DNA from: Hyaloperonospora brassicae
Taxonomy: Eukaryota > Oomycota > Peronosporomycetes > Peronosporales > Peronosporaceae
Direction of reading: 5' to 3'
Length of the DNA stretch: 64,000 bases
NCBI GenBank assembly: GCA_947650285.1
Contig: CANTFL010001211.1
Location: 682,001-746,000 of the forward strand
Positions within the stretch are counted from its first letter, which is position 1, and each line of letters opens with the position of its first letter. The notes under the pieces were generated by a model. The model was not told where the DNA came from. It ran no database searches and worked only from the letters and a program-made list of their open reading frames with translations. The position numbers and the translations under genes were made by a program. This document shows, in pieces, positions 1-11,074 of this stretch.

Positions 1-152
1 AGTCAAACGAAGAGACAGTAGTTTAAAGACTTAATTTATTAATATAACAGTTCTACTTTTACCCTACCTACGCTTCCTCGCTTGCCACGTGTACGTCTGT
101 CGGGGCACTCAAAACCCTTGCGTTAAGTTACGCAAGGGTGTGCCCCGTTACA
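1..152 (-). mobile_element. Edge fragment resembling a Ty1/Copia-type LTR
   Basis: Read on the minus strand the block starts with TGTAAC at position 152 and runs off the left edge. It is clearly AT-richer than the neighbouring DNA over positions 1-60 and contains an AATAAA-like hexamer there. Near its start lies a compound hairpin: 101-108 pairs with 140-147, and 114-123 pairs with 130-139 around a 6-nt loop. A TG start, terminal structured repeat and polyadenylation-like signal fit an LTR. No polypurine tract is seen next to the TG end on the window side, so it would be a 5' or solo LTR with any interior off the edge. Identification is inference; no coding part of an element is visible. Confidence 0.4.
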
Positions 153-800
153 TAATGGGAGATACACACAGAATGGGTCCGAGTTGTGAGAATTGGATGC
201 AAGCGGTCGGAAAAAGTCAGTGTTTACCATATGGGGTCCATGTCCGAGTCTGACATCGCCGCAAAGGCTCATCGCTCTATTCCTATCGCTCCGTGGATAA
301 TGATACACATTCCGCGTGTGTGTTCCTCTTCTCTGCCCATTCCCCTTCGCGATCGCATCGCTGCGTACGTGCAAACACAAAGAGCTCGGGGATCTGGCTA
401 AAAGTGCTAGGAAAAGATCTGCCAGTGTCGGTGCAAGTGGAAAAGATGCAGCCGTTTTGCGAATCTCACCAACCTCAAAGTTCTGCAGCTTCACCTGCTG
501 CGCAGTATCGTACTCGAGACTCTCCAGGGCTGGGCCAAATGTCTTGAAACAGCTACTCGAAGGGAAACACTGAGCCAAGAAGCTCGAGACGAAGCAGCTT
601 CCGCGATGCCGGAGACGCGAACGGGTTTTAGCGCTCGCAGCGTTCGCGACTGCATTTCCACTCAGTTTTTATCGTGCTGTCGACGAAAGAATGAGTAGCT
701 GGTACCTTTCGCCCATGTGTGCTCGTGTTTCGTTGTTGTCGGTGTCCTTCTTCGCTTGTTTGTTCTTCTTTCTAGCATTGTAGTAGTAGTAGTAGTAGTT

Positions 801-881
<81 letters not shown>

Positions 882-2614
882 ATAGTAGTAGTAGCATTAG
901 TGGTAGTAGTGGTAGTCGTTGTTGCTTTTGTTGCTCCTGTTGTTGATCTTCTGCTGCTCTTCGTCTGTTTTCTATCATTGTGTTAAGTATTACGTTTCTA
1001 CCGCTCTAGACGATCGAGAGACCCGAACCGTTGGCGACGCACCACAAGGTGTCGGACACGGTGGAGAACCGATGATCAAAGACAGAGCGGAGTGCAATAC
1101 AAGCAAATCGACCGAATGCATACGTGCGTCACATGCTGCTGCTCTGCTGTTCGAAGGCCGAGCGCGCGAAAAGTGTCCCCGGCGTCGGTCTTCTTGATCT
1201 TGTTGCATCTCACTCAGCTGTCTCCCACCGCAACGTCCCCAATCCCACTCGACCTCCAGCAACAATGGCAGACTCGATCGCATAGTGCGCCTTCCGACGA
1301 GGCTGTCGTTTGTTATGAAAGTCATTGCAACGATATGCAGACCTTTTGACGCCCGTTCTGTTGCCCCTCATTCGCTTGATGTTGACTTGTTTGTCCCTCT
1401 TTTTGACTCTTCACTTCGTAGCGGGTGGCCACGTGGTTTTGTCAAACGAAGTGGTAGACGTCCATCGGTAACGAAACCCTTAACTGAAATGGGCTTCTCA
1501 CGCGCATTGTCGGCCCGCGCTGTGAAAAGGACCGATTCTATCTGACTGAACTCCCCTACAAGTCGGACCCATTCTACGTGTTTCGATCTTGTTTACTTGT
1601 TTAGACCGCTGTAAATTTGACGCGTGCAGAACTACAACGACTCCAGCGGTCCAGCGGTACATGCGAAAGCCAATACCGATCTCAATTGCTATTTGCAGGA
1701 AGGAGACCAAGAACAAGACGGTAAACGTCAGCGAAGAAGTGGATGAGGGGTTCGTCCGACCGGTGGCTGCCTGGGCGACCTCACCGGTAAGTGTGTGCAC
1801 GTTGGGTAAGAAGAAGATGCCGGATATAGTAAGGCGTTCGCGTACCCGAATGTACCTCAAGAGGTCTCTCTCTCTCTGGGTATGATAAAGAGGCCGCACT
1901 AGCCGACACTCGTGACGAGAGGGGATGAAGGGTGCGACCCCGTAACGACCTCATAGCGAGTCACTGCACTTGCAGTCCGCCCGTTCAAATGCTCTCTTCG
2001 ATCGCATAGCATCGACCTGCGACTCGGTGGTGCCTTTTTCCCGGTGCGTGCGACGGCAGTGCGGTGGTGGTACGCGCAGACGAGCGTCAGTGCCACTGCC
2101 TCACTGCCGAGCAAGTGGCGTGCAGAAGCGCAAGTCATCCGAAACGAAAACGAGCGATTCCGATCCGTCGATCCAGTGACTTGGCCGAACGCGAGACGCT
2201 TGTCGCCCCCATTGAGTGTGGTTTTTCTCAACGTGCATGTTCTCCGCGACATGTGCCTTGTTCTTCCCCCCCCTCACGCTGCCTCGCAAATCAACGATCG
2301 CGCAACGGCACTATTCTTCTCCATCTCCATCGAGAACATCCAAACAAACAACAGAGAGTCATTGTCAGCCGAGTGGATGAATGGGCCACGTGGCGCCCGT
2401 CAGTCTACTGACTGCATCCGTGTCGCACCTGATTTAAACCAACCGCCAGCCCCCTCCCCCCCACCCACCGCACCGCACCTTCTGCACGCGCGCGCTACGC
2501 CGGCCACGGGTGGGGTGTCGCCCAATCAGATCGCTCCACCGGCGTTCAGCTGCTGGCGCGAGCCAGCCGACAATCTCCGAAATCGTCCAATTGTCGGCCG
2601 TCGTCACGACGCCA
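153..2614. other. Gene-poor spacer upstream of the trehalase gene
   Basis: No reading frame here has a recognisable motif or convincing coding character. The stretch contains the long TAG microsatellite near 0.8 kb and a pyrimidine-rich segment around 2440-2480 just upstream of the trehalase start. The latter may be part of that gene's promoter, but no core promoter motif could be assigned. Confidence 0.5.
781..914. repeat. (TAG)n trinucleotide microsatellite
   Basis: About 40 units of TAG/GTA with a few interruptions (TTGTGG, AATAG, CATTAG). All frames through it give meaningless poly-Val, poly-Leu or similar strings, so it is treated as non-coding simple sequence. Confidence 0.95.
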
Positions 2615-4627
2615 ATGATCTTCTGCCACTGCTCGCGCGTCGGCCGCCCCCACTCGCTCCTCGTCGCCGTTGCCCGCGTCTTGATGCTCTGGTCCATCGT
2701 CTCGGGCCTCGCACTCGGTCGACGGTACAGGCGGCCGACAACCGCCGACCCCACCGCCGCCTCGAAGCTCATGGCTGCCGCCGGCACCTACAGCCGCTTC
2801 GTGGACAAGTCGCGCAAGCACGAGATCCAGCAGCTCGAGCGCATCTACTGCCGCGGCGAGTTGCTCCACGAGGTGCAGATGCAGGAGCTCTTCTTTGACA
2901 GCAAAACGTTTGTCGACATGCCCATCAAGAGCTCTTCGTCCGCGGACCAAGTGCTGGCCGAGTTCCACGACCTCAAGCTTCAATACGGACAGGAGCCCCT
3001 GCTGCCGGAGGAACACGCTGAAGGCAATCGCAGTGACTGGAAAACGCGTCTCGCAGGCTTTATCGACCGGCACTTTGACCCGCCGGGCGCCGAGCTCGCG
3101 CCCATTGTCCCGCCCGACTATCAAGAAGGCGCTATGCCGCTCGAGATTGCAAAGATCCGGAACGACAGTCTGCGGGGCTGGGCCATGGAGCTCCACAAGC
3201 TCTGGACCGTGCTCGCCCGTGTCCCCGTGTCAGTGTCCGCGACGCCAAAGCCCCAGAGCTCGTTCCTCTACGCGCTGCCGATTGCCCACGCGTCGAACGA
3301 GTCGGTGAATGTCTTTGCCCGGCAGTTCAATGGCGAGAACGTGCTCGTTGTGCCGGGCGGGCGCTTCCGCGAGAGTTACTACTGGGACACGTACTGGATC
3401 GTGCAGGGACTGCTCATTAGTGGGCTGCATCAAACAGCCCGGGGCGTCGTGAACCACTTGCTGGAATACGTGGCCGAGTTTGGCTTTGTCCCGAACGGCG
3501 GACGCATTTACTACCTGACGCGATCGCAGCCGCCAATGCTCTCCGACATGGTGAAACTCGTTGCAAAGCTCGACAGTAGCAGCAATGCTTCGGACGAAGA
3601 TGCCGGCGCGTGGGATCTGGACTACTTGCGTGCAGCACTGCCGTTGCTGGAGCGCGAGTACGACTTTTGGATGCGTCGGGGTGCGCATGGCCATGCTGTC
3701 GAGATTGCTGGATCGACTGCCAACGAGACGTTTGTGCTGAACCGCTACGACGCGTCTGCGGGTGTCCCGCGCCCTGAATCGTACCGGGAGGACGTCAGTA
3801 CGGCGTCAGCTTCTGTCACGGATCATCAGAATACTGGGGATAGAGCTGACGTCTACAACGAGATCATTGCCGCGGCCGAAAGCGGTTGGGACTTTACTAG
3901 TCGCTGGTGCGGCGACTACTCGACGCTCAAGACCGCGCGCACTTCCCGAGTGATTCCCGTCGAGCTGAATTCGATCATGCACCGCTTCGAGCTCAATCTG
4001 GCATCGTTCCACGAGATACTCGGAGACTCTGTCCGCTCAGCTCAATTCGCGGAAGCAGCGAAAGCTCGAGTGAAAGCAATGGACGCCGTGCTATGGAGCG
4101 AAGCTGAGGGATGCTGGAAGGACTACTTGCTGGACGCTCGCGAGCATTCCAAAGCAGTGTCTGCGTCCGACTATTCGCCGCTGTGGGGAGGCGCGTTTGA
4201 TGTCTCTGATTCGTCTCGACTGGACAAGATCGTGACGTCGCTGGAATCGTCTGGGCTGCTGCAGGCATGTGGCATCCAGACGACGACGTTTACTACGGGC
4301 GAGCAATGGGACGCGCCCAACGCCTGGCCACCGTTGCAAGACATCATCATTGAAGGACTGCAGATCGCAGGGACCGCACGAGCACAGGCACTGGCGAACC
4401 ACCTCGTCAAGACGTGGGTGATGGCTAGTTTCGTGGCATGGCAGAACACGGGTCTGATGTTTGAGAAGTACGACGCGCAGCAACTTGGTGGAGTCGGGGA
4501 TGGCGGCGAGTACACTCCGCAGTTTGGCTTTGGCTGGTCGAACGGCGCCATGCTGACGTTCCTGACAAAGTACCAGGACCAACTGGACAACAGCGACGGC
4601 GTTCTGTGTGGCAACGGCTCGGGATAG
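2615..4627 (+). CDS. Trehalase, GH37 family, probably secreted
   Basis: Hydrolyses trehalose to two glucose units, probably outside the plasma membrane or in the secretory path. The single-exon protein is 670 residues, usual for the family. Visible motifs are GH37 signature 1 (PGGRFRESYYWDTY) from about residue 247, the motif ESGWDFTSRW with the likely catalytic acid Asp at about 426, signature 2 (QWDAPNAWP) from about residue 564, and the C-terminal Gly-rich GDGGEY..FGFGWSNG segment. The ATG at 2615 is chosen because it begins a hydrophobic leader ending in LWSIVSGLALG; a second ATG at 2684 would give a shorter leader. The open frame extends upstream without a better ATG. Identity is very secure; exact start and secretion are inferred. 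Confidence 0.95.
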   Translation: MIFCHCSRVGRPHSLLVAVARVLMLWSIVSGLALGRRYRRPTTADPTAASKLMAAAGTYSRFVDKSRKHEIQQLERIYCRGELLHEVQMQELFFDSKTFVDMPIKSSSSADQVLAEFHDLKLQYGQEPLLPEEHAEGNRSDWKTRLAGFIDRHFDPPGAELAPIVPPDYQEGAMPLEIAKIRNDSLRGWAMELHKLWTVLARVPVSVSATPKPQSSFLYALPIAHASNESVNVFARQFNGENVLVVPGGRFRESYYWDTYWIVQGLLISGLHQTARGVVNHLLEYVAEFGFVPNGGRIYYLTRSQPPMLSDMVKLVAKLDSSSNASDEDAGAWDLDYLRAALPLLEREYDFWMRRGAHGHAVEIAGSTANETFVLNRYDASAGVPRPESYREDVSTASASVTDHQNTGDRADVYNEIIAAAESGWDFTSRWCGDYSTLKTARTSRVIPVELNSIMHRFELNLASFHEILGDSVRSAQFAEAAKARVKAMDAVLWSEAEGCWKDYLLDAREHSKAVSASDYSPLWGGAFDVSDSSRLDKIVTSLESSGLLQACGIQTTTFTTGEQWDAPNAWPPLQDIIIEGLQIAGTARAQALANHLVKTWVMASFVAWQNTGLMFEKYDAQQLGGVGDGGEYTPQFGFGWSNGAMLTFLTKYQDQLDNSDGVLCGNGSG

Positions 4628-5732
4628 CCAAAAGTGAGCCCGCCGCGCCTAGCGCAGATATGCATAATTTGAATGTTTTTCTTCTTTGCCACACGTGTCG
4701 GCGTTGAGTCTTTGCTGTACCAGCTCTGAACCGATTCAGCTGCTCGTTGCGCTGCACCGGTCGAATCGACAGCTGCATTCCCTCTCGCCGTGTCGACTGC
4801 CCGATGGACGTCGTGCGTCGACCTATTGGCTGCAGTTGTCGCTTGTTGCAGTCAGTGCCTATAAGCCTTTGCATTGCCAATCGACACAATGCCCGTTCGC
4901 ATCTTGCACTGCATCGACACGTCCTGCACGTTCAAATGGCTACATACTGCTGCAAACGTCGCGCTTTTCCACTCAGGTTGGCCACAGCCCGTACACATGT
5001 GGTGATCATGGTATCAGTCCTTCGCTGATACCGCTTGGACCTGTTCAGTCCGTCCCTTTTGCCCACGTCCGTTGCTTCTCCAGTATGAAAAGCCTCACGC
5101 ACACCTGCGGCAAAAAAGCGCCCGGCACTGGCCACGCCCCACGCCAAAAGGCAGCGGCTGTGACAATGAATGAACACGGGATCGACGTGAGCTGCAACGT
5201 GCATCAGCTCGAGCACGTGGCGCTGCGAATTGGCCCAATCGATGCCAATCCAATGGCGTCCATGGCGACAGTGCTGCACTTGGCTCGAAGGTCTCTATAC
5301 CAACGGACAAGAGAGACCCACCCCGTGCATGAGACCGTACGCGACCAGTCGATCATGCGAATGTAGCCATGTTGTTGGACAGAGGGTGGGTACTGCCTTC
5401 TTCCAGCACTGACGATATGACTACGTCGTCGGAAGCGAACGGGTGCGGTGAAGACCGTGTGCGACACAGGAAGAGGAAAGTGGGTACGCTCTTTCTCGTT
5501 GACGAAGTGCCCTGGCCAAGTGTCGATGGTGTGTTGGCATGACGGAAGATACTGCAACGTCGGACATTCGTGCAGCGCTCTTTTGACGTGCCTGTGAAAT
5601 CTGATCCATGTAGCCATCTTGACTGCCTCAGACGACGATGCTCCGCCGTCGGACGCGACCAGTTGTTACTTAATCGGTGAATGCAGTGAATGAATCGCCA
5701 CTTGAGGGGTTTTCATTGCTGGGCAAAACTTC
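4628..5732. other. Spacer between trehalase and secreted-protein gene
   Basis: Several overlapping open frames of up to about 226 codons occur on both strands but none shows a domain, a signal peptide or consistent codon usage. Nothing functional is recognised. Confidence 0.45.
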
Positions 5733-6155
5733 ATGCAAACCACGCACAGCTCTCTGACCAAAGTAGTGGCAGTACTACTGCTACTGCTGCTACTTCGTGA
5801 CCGCGAATGCGGCAGCGCCCGTAGCTCTGCAACTGTCAAACATGATGCAACGAATGGCTACAACCTAAAACACGGCGGCAAGGACAGGCGGGACAACAAC
5901 TACCTCAAGGGACCAAATGCGGTCGAAGAGAGAGCAGAAAGCGCTCAATTGGTCGAAGAGGTCGTGACAAAGTTGTCCAGCGTCCGGGACCTCGAACCGC
6001 AGGCGAACAAAGTGGTGGAGAAGATCGAAGAGATTCCGAATAAAGGGAGACATGCGTCGGTGACGGTCCTGATCGGTCTGTTGAAAATGATCGCCTCGGT
6101 GGCGGTCGCCTCGAGTCTCATTGGCTACATTGTGTACCGTGTCGGGAATAGCTGA
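5733..6155 (+). CDS. Small secreted effector candidate with EER motif and C-terminal membrane helix
   Basis: The 140-residue protein starts with a strong signal peptide (residues 1-28, with a run of seven leucines). A short, charged, low-complexity stretch follows, with NNYLK at 55-59 and EER at 65-67, the spacing in which RXLR-dEER effectors carry RXLR then EER. The RXLR itself is absent or degenerate (NYLK). The middle (68-105) is predicted helical, and residues 110-135 form a hydrophobic helix just before the C-terminus. This layout suggests a host-delivered or membrane/ER-resident secreted protein. Seen: signal peptide, EER, TM helix. Inferred: effector role. Alternative: an ordinary short type I membrane protein. 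Confidence 0.6.
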   Translation: MQTTHSSLTKVVAVLLLLLLLRDRECGSARSSATVKHDATNGYNLKHGGKDRRDNNYLKGPNAVEERAESAQLVEEVVTKLSSVRDLEPQANKVVEKIEEIPNKGRHASVTVLIGLLKMIASVAVASSLIGYIVYRVGNS

Positions 6156-6466
6156 AGTGCTGAACCGGTCGGCTGACTTGAATCAATCGACGAAAACGAG
6201 CTCGTGACGTGCAGATAGGCACGTGGCGATCCGTTGTTTGTGTGTGTGTGCTGCTGCTGCTGCTTCTTCTTCCTGCAGTTCGTGTCGAAACCTTTTGGTG
6301 CTCGCAAACTCGACACACGAGAAGACGCGCGAGACGTTGCATCTCCTTTTTCCAATACGACCAACTGATCGAAATGCTGCCGCTTCTCATTGTCGTCTAG
6401 CTTCACTGCAGCGCCTGTTTGCTTCCAGTCGAGCGCTCGTGGGGGTGGGGGTTCCGCCGAGTCCAA
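6156..6466. other. Short convergent spacer
   Basis: Lies between the 3' ends of the secreted-protein gene (plus) and the ZNF598-like gene (minus). It contains a CTG/CTT-rich simple-sequence patch near 6247-6275. No ATG-initiated gene is supported and no terminator motif is apparent. Confidence 0.5.
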
Positions 6467-8867
6467 CTATACTCCGACTGACGTTTGCTCTCCCAACGGT
6501 CTGCTCTCGTAACCTTCGTTTTGCTCCTGGAAACCAGAGCTATCTGCACTGCCCTCTTCGTCCGTTCCGCCATCAGCGTCGTCATCGCTCCAAGCATCGC
6601 GGATGGCTGGGGAGCAGCGAGGTGCAATGCGCTCCCATCCGCGGTCGACTGCGACTGGGTGTCTAGCAGGTACTGGCGCTGGTGCTTGAGTCGCGCTGCT
6701 CTGGAGTGGGAGGTACCTCAATCGACTCGCTGCTCGCGCTGCTGCAACTTGCTTGTTCAAATTGCTGATATAAGCGGACAACGTCACGCCCGGCACCTGC
6801 GCATTCTCACGCTTGAAAAACGACACTCGACGACGTGGGTCTTCGCCAAACGACTCCGACTCGACCCCGTAGAATGTGGCCAATTGATGCATCGACGCTC
6901 GCTATAGGAACACAGTCAGACAGGTTAGAAGCTGTGTGCAGAATAATGTGCAATCAAGCAAACACCAACCTCTTCACCCGACATCGCTCGCAGACTGACG
7001 CTATGACACGACGACTCCTCGACAATCCGCTTCAGACGACGCTCGACTACAGCCAAATAGCTTGTGTTTGCTTTTCCCCACGCGACCAGTTCTTCCGGGT
7101 AACTCGGCGACTTCATCTCTTCTTCAAAAGCGGCAGCGTCTCCGCTCGTAAGCCCAGGTCTAGTTACCCCAAGCGCTTGCGCCAGGTTCTGGTTGCGAAA
7201 AATTTGGCCTCGTGGCGGTGCGGGTGCACGCTGGGATGCTGTAGGTGGACCCTGGGTACGAGCACTCGACGGCCGAACGATTGCTGGTCTCCACACGGGA
7301 GGAGGAGCAGGTCCAGCAGGCGCTGGTAGTGCTGGAAATGCCTCTTCCAGCCGCACGGCCGGTAACGGCGGCGGATGGTCACTCCCACCGTAGCTCCAAT
7401 GGTCCGGCAATCTATCAACAGTGTAGTCAGAGCTGACTGGTGCACTCGCTTGGTTTCCACCACCACGCGCCACTTGGAAATTGCATTGCAGGCGGTTGTG
7501 CACACCGTGGATGGAGCTCATGTGTGCATGGTAGTCGACGTTATTCGGGAACACTACGAAACGCATCTCGAGACTGTGACAATGGACAAACGTTAGCATC
7601 GAACGAAATATAGAGCGACCTCGTTTGCAATGTACGCACCATCTTGAGTCTTCACAAAGATGGTGTTCCCGGCGAAAGTGCGTTTCCAAACTTGCGCTGC
7701 AACACATAGAAAAGCATCAGCCATTGACATAACATCCTGCGCTCGCAGCGGGCAGCTTGTTGCCACGTACTAGTTGCGAAAGTATTCGTTCTCCACTTTG
7801 CAGATATGACACTTGAAATGATCACGTTCGAGGTGCTCATACAGCTCCTTGTCTCCGTAGAAGCGCTTTCGACAAAACTGACACATCGGGTGAAAGTCCT
7901 TGCCAGTGTTTGCGTGTTGCTGTCCCGCTGATGCCCCTCGACTACGTCCGATACTGTGTCCCTTGAGCGCACCTTTCGAAAACACTTCTTGCTCTTGGAT
8001 AAAAAACGACTGGTGCGTCAAGCACAGCTCGCAAAACTCGACGCTATGGTCACGGCGCAAATGCTCCTTGAGCTGACCTAGCGAGTGCTTCACCTCTCGA
8101 CAGCGTTTGATCCTGCACTGGAAGCCCCGCAGACGACAGAGGTCGTTGTAATGCGCTCGACAGTCAACGAACACGATCTCCGACTGCTCGTCAAGCACCG
8201 AGTCAGGCCCTGCTGCGTCGCCCCACAGCTCAAAGCTCTCGTATGACCGCATGCTGCGACTGACAATCACACGGCCCAGTCGCTGTTTGCACATGGGGCA
8301 GTGGTAGTCGTCCATAAGCAGCCGCATCCGCATCGAGCATTTGCTGCAGATGCCGTGATGGTTGCACGCGCCCACGGCGTAGAACTCAATCGCGTCTGTA
8401 CACAGCAGACACACACTGCCGGTCTGCTCCGCCTCCTTTTCTCCACCTACCTCTCCACCTCCTTCTTCCCTCGTGTCTGCAGCCTGTAGCGCAGTCGAAA
8501 CAGCACGACTCTTCTTCGTCCGTCGCTTCCTGTTCTTGCGCTGACTCACCCCACCAGCGTCCTGCGCCCCATTCGCAGCCGGCATCGCAGCACTTGCGGA
8601 GGTTTCTAACGGCGGCGGCGGCTGCGTTTCTATAGTATCGATAGAAACACGAGGCGTCACCTGCTTTTGTCGGCGTGGACGCGGTCGCGGTCGTGTGTGG
8701 CGTCCAGCGGTCGCGACTTGGACAGCGCTTTCGGCCGCAGCAGCGTCCGTAGTAGACGGAGCAGTTGCGCGTCGGCGGACAGAGGCGGGCACCATCGACA
8801 TTGCAGGCGCGAGTGCCGATAGTGTCGCGGCGGCCGATCGCGTTGAGCTGCTCGTGTTGGTTGTCAT
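6467..8867 (-). CDS. RING/C2H2 E3 ubiquitin ligase, ZNF598/Hel2 family
   Basis: Family role: ubiquitinates small-subunit ribosomal proteins on collided ribosomes and starts ribosome-associated quality control. Four exons on the minus strand: 8867-7771, 7696-7640, 7573-6970, 6901-6467 (introns 74, 66 and 68 nt, all GT..AG), giving 730 residues. The N-terminus is basic and low-complexity; the RING (C153..C193) includes the family-typical CNHHGICSKCSMRMR. A string of C2H2-like zinc fingers follows, then the joined sequence HFRREHHLCEDSRCLEMRFV across two splice sites, which matches the family closely and validates both junctions. The C-terminal half is Pro/Ala-rich and ends with a charged tail. 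It shares a 309-bp divergent promoter with riboflavin kinase. Confidence 0.9.
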
Positions 8868-9176
8868 GCTTCAGTAGGTGCGGTTGTGGGTGGTATCTTA
8901 AGTTCGTGCGATCGCGCAATAATGGCTGCGTCTCGAGAGCGGCGAGGACCAGTGGGCGCATACCGGTATTTCGAAACAGCCGTTTGTGCATCTGGTATGG
9001 CAACGGTAGTTCTGCGTCAACGGCGACGTGCAAGTCCGAGTCGGAGCAGAAAGGCGACGCACCGGTCGGTCTTTGCGTCGGTCGTCGAGCGCGAATCATT
9101 GTCGCGAGGCTCTTTTTCGACGAAATTCATTGAATTGGTGTTGTAAACAATTAATTGACACATTAAAACCAATCAC
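8868..9176. promoter_or_regulatory. Divergent promoter, ZNF598-like gene / riboflavin kinase
   Basis: The 309-bp region separates two start codons pointing away from each other. It contains the perfect 10-bp palindrome ATACCGGTAT at 8960-8969. The same ACCGGTAT core recurs in the PPR/ABCB divergent promoter of this window. No TATA box or clear INR is seen. Confidence 0.5.
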
Positions 9177-9831
9177 ATGCCGATTGAGCCACTAAAGACC
9201 GTGTTGCGGCTCCAGGCGACGGTCGTCGAAGGCTTTGGCCGCGGCGGGAAACAACTCGGCTGCCCGACTGCCAATTTGTCACGAGAGGACTTGGGAGACC
9301 TCTTGGATCAGCTGCCTACGGGCATCTACTGCGGCTGGGCCACCGTGGACGGCAAAGGTCCGTATAAGGCGGTCGCTAGTATCGGGTGGAACCCTTACTT
9401 TAAGAACGAGGTGCGTCCGAAATAGAGAGAGAGAAATATATGGTTAGAGAAATATATGTATAGAGAGAGAGCGCCTGTGTGTATATGCATATCAAGATAT
9501 GTTTGACACCTACTTGTGGTATGGCTACTGACTATCGTGGAGTGTCTATGTACTGTTCTTGTTGTCCTTGTTCTGGGATGACTCGCTTGCTCCTTTGCTG
9601 CTGCTTCTTTGCTAGGAGAAGACGGTGGAGCCGCATTTGCTGCACAAGTTTGACGAGGATTTCTACGGCGCGCAGCTCAAGCTTCTCGTTGTGGGGTACT
9701 TACGACCAGAGATGAACTACACGTCGCTCGAGTTGCTGATCAAGGCCATCCAGGATGATATCGCCCAGTCGGAAGAGTGGCTGGACCGGCCCGAGGGTCT
9801 CTCCTGGTCGCGGGACGCCTTGTTCCAGTGA
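9177..9831 (+). CDS. Riboflavin kinase (monofunctional, eukaryotic type)
   Basis: Phosphorylates riboflavin to FMN with ATP. Two exons, 9177-9410 and 9616-9831, separated by a 205-nt GT..AG intron rich in GAGA and ATAT runs; spliced product 149 residues, the normal size of the eukaryotic single-domain enzyme. Motifs: GRGGKQLGCPTANL, with the PTAN nucleotide/metal-binding motif at 30-33; TGIYCGWA; GWNPYF; and across the junction NEEKTVEPHLLH, whose Glu83 matches the family's catalytic base. There is no attached FAD synthetase domain, unlike the bacterial RibF. The start codon is the first ATG of the exon and the motif spacing fits. Confidence 0.95.
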
Positions 9832-10016
9832 CGGAGGCAGTCGTGCGACGCGAGGCGATGGGTAGCTAGTGCTTCATGATCTGGCTTCTTACATGCGCGA
9901 GGGTGGTACGCGGAGGAGTGTAAGCTTAGCGTCGACAGCAAAGCTCGCGCGACCAAAGCCGTTGGTCTCTCTGCAAGCAGCAAACGTTCCATTCTCCCAT
10001 CCATTCTTCGCTGTCC

Positions 10017-10937
10017 TCACTTGCGCGTGGCGCTCGAGTCTTTGCCCACGACTATACAGACGACACCGAGGACCATTAGCAAGATGCTGGGGAGTTTCTG
10101 CCTGAGATTCCGCTCGCCAAAGAAAAAGCGCCCCATCAGGACGCTCCATAGACAGCCGGATCGCTTGATGGCAATCACGTAGGACACTTCCAGAAGCTGC
10201 GTCGCCACGAGGTTCACGTAGTACGCAATAACACTTGTGATACCCGTGAGCACAACAGCTTTCCACGGGATCTTTCTCTCGTGCCCAGTCGGAAGAACGT
10301 CCCTCTCTCCAACGCGCATGGTTTGCAAGACACAGCTGCCTCCAGCCACGATCACCTGAATGGCCGCGCCATAGACCAGCGGCGTCGCGTTCTGCACGCC
10401 AATCTTGTCGAACGCGTTCGAGATGCTCCACAAGAACGCCACAAGCATCATGTACATGGACCCGTTGCGCGACGAGTCCATCACAAGAAGGCCCTTGCTC
10501 GGGTGGTCGTCCTTGGCGCCCTGGAGCCAGAACCCGCCCAACGTGGCAATGCCGATGCCCAGTACACCAAACAGCGTAGGGACTTCACCTAGCACGAGGA
10601 ACGCCACAATTACCAGAAACGCCGGCGTGAACGACAGGAACGGCACTGTGGCCGAGAGCGTCGAGATCTGGATCGCGCGAATGTACAAGTAGCTCGTGAC
10701 GACGTTGATGCTGCCACTGACACAGACGGACGTCCAGAAGAGGCGATTGAGACGCGGCAATTGGCCACCCGAGTCGACGATCGCCCAGGCGACAAAAAGC
10801 GGCGCTTGGATGAGTCCACGCAGTGCTACGACCGTGAACGGGTCCATACAGGTAGTTAAATACTTGCGCAGGGGGTCGCACAGGGCATTGACAACCGAAT
10901 TCAGCACTGCAATCGCGACGCCGTACGAGAAGAGCAT
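10017..10937 (-). CDS. EamA/DMT-superfamily transporter
   Basis: Single-exon, 306-residue, highly hydrophobic protein with about ten membrane helices in two repeated halves, as in EamA drug/metabolite transporters. The substrate cannot be told from sequence. The second half contains the EamA-like stretch SYVIAIKRSGCLWSVLMGRF followed by FFGERN and a final helix ending in KDSSATRK. The ATG at 10937 is used; two codons upstream is only a GTG. Its upstream region carries three CCAAT-containing 42-bp repeats, so CCAAT-binding factor control is plausible. Its 3' end faces the 3' end of riboflavin kinase 185 bp away. Confidence 0.85.
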   Translation of the reverse strand: MLFSYGVAIAVLNSVVNALCDPLRKYLTTCMDPFTVVALRGLIQAPLFVAWAIVDSGGQLPRLNRLFWTSVCVSGSINVVTSYLYIRAIQISTLSATVPFLSFTPAFLVIVAFLVLGEVPTLFGVLGIGIATLGGFWLQGAKDDHPSKGLLVMDSSRNGSMYMMLVAFLWSISNAFDKIGVQNATPLVYGAAIQVIVAGGSCVLQTMRVGERDVLPTGHERKIPWKAVVLTGITSVIAYYVNLVATQLLEVSYVIAIKRSGCLWSVLMGRFFFGERNLRQKLPSILLMVLGVVCIVVGKDSSATRK

Positions 10938-11074
10938 TGCCACACGACAGTGGCGACGCAGTCACGAGAGACGGGACGTCGTAGACGCACGGGGTGCCGT
11001 GGCAAAGGCGCTCGGACGCGCACGGAGCTCCTCGTCGTGGTGACGACGTCGGGGTGTCGAGACGGGGGGACGAG

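Noticed and set aside
717..986. Open frames giving long poly-Val (plus) and poly-Leu (minus) hydrophobic proteins
   Set aside because: They are translations of the TAG microsatellite and have no conserved flanks.
2044..2898. 284-codon plus-strand frame overlapping the trehalase start
   Set aside because: Its last third is the out-of-frame shadow of the GH37 coding sequence and the rest shows no domain.
4686..5366. 226-codon plus-strand frame downstream of trehalase
   Set aside because: No domain, no signal peptide, mixed composition and overlapping equal-sized frames on both strands.
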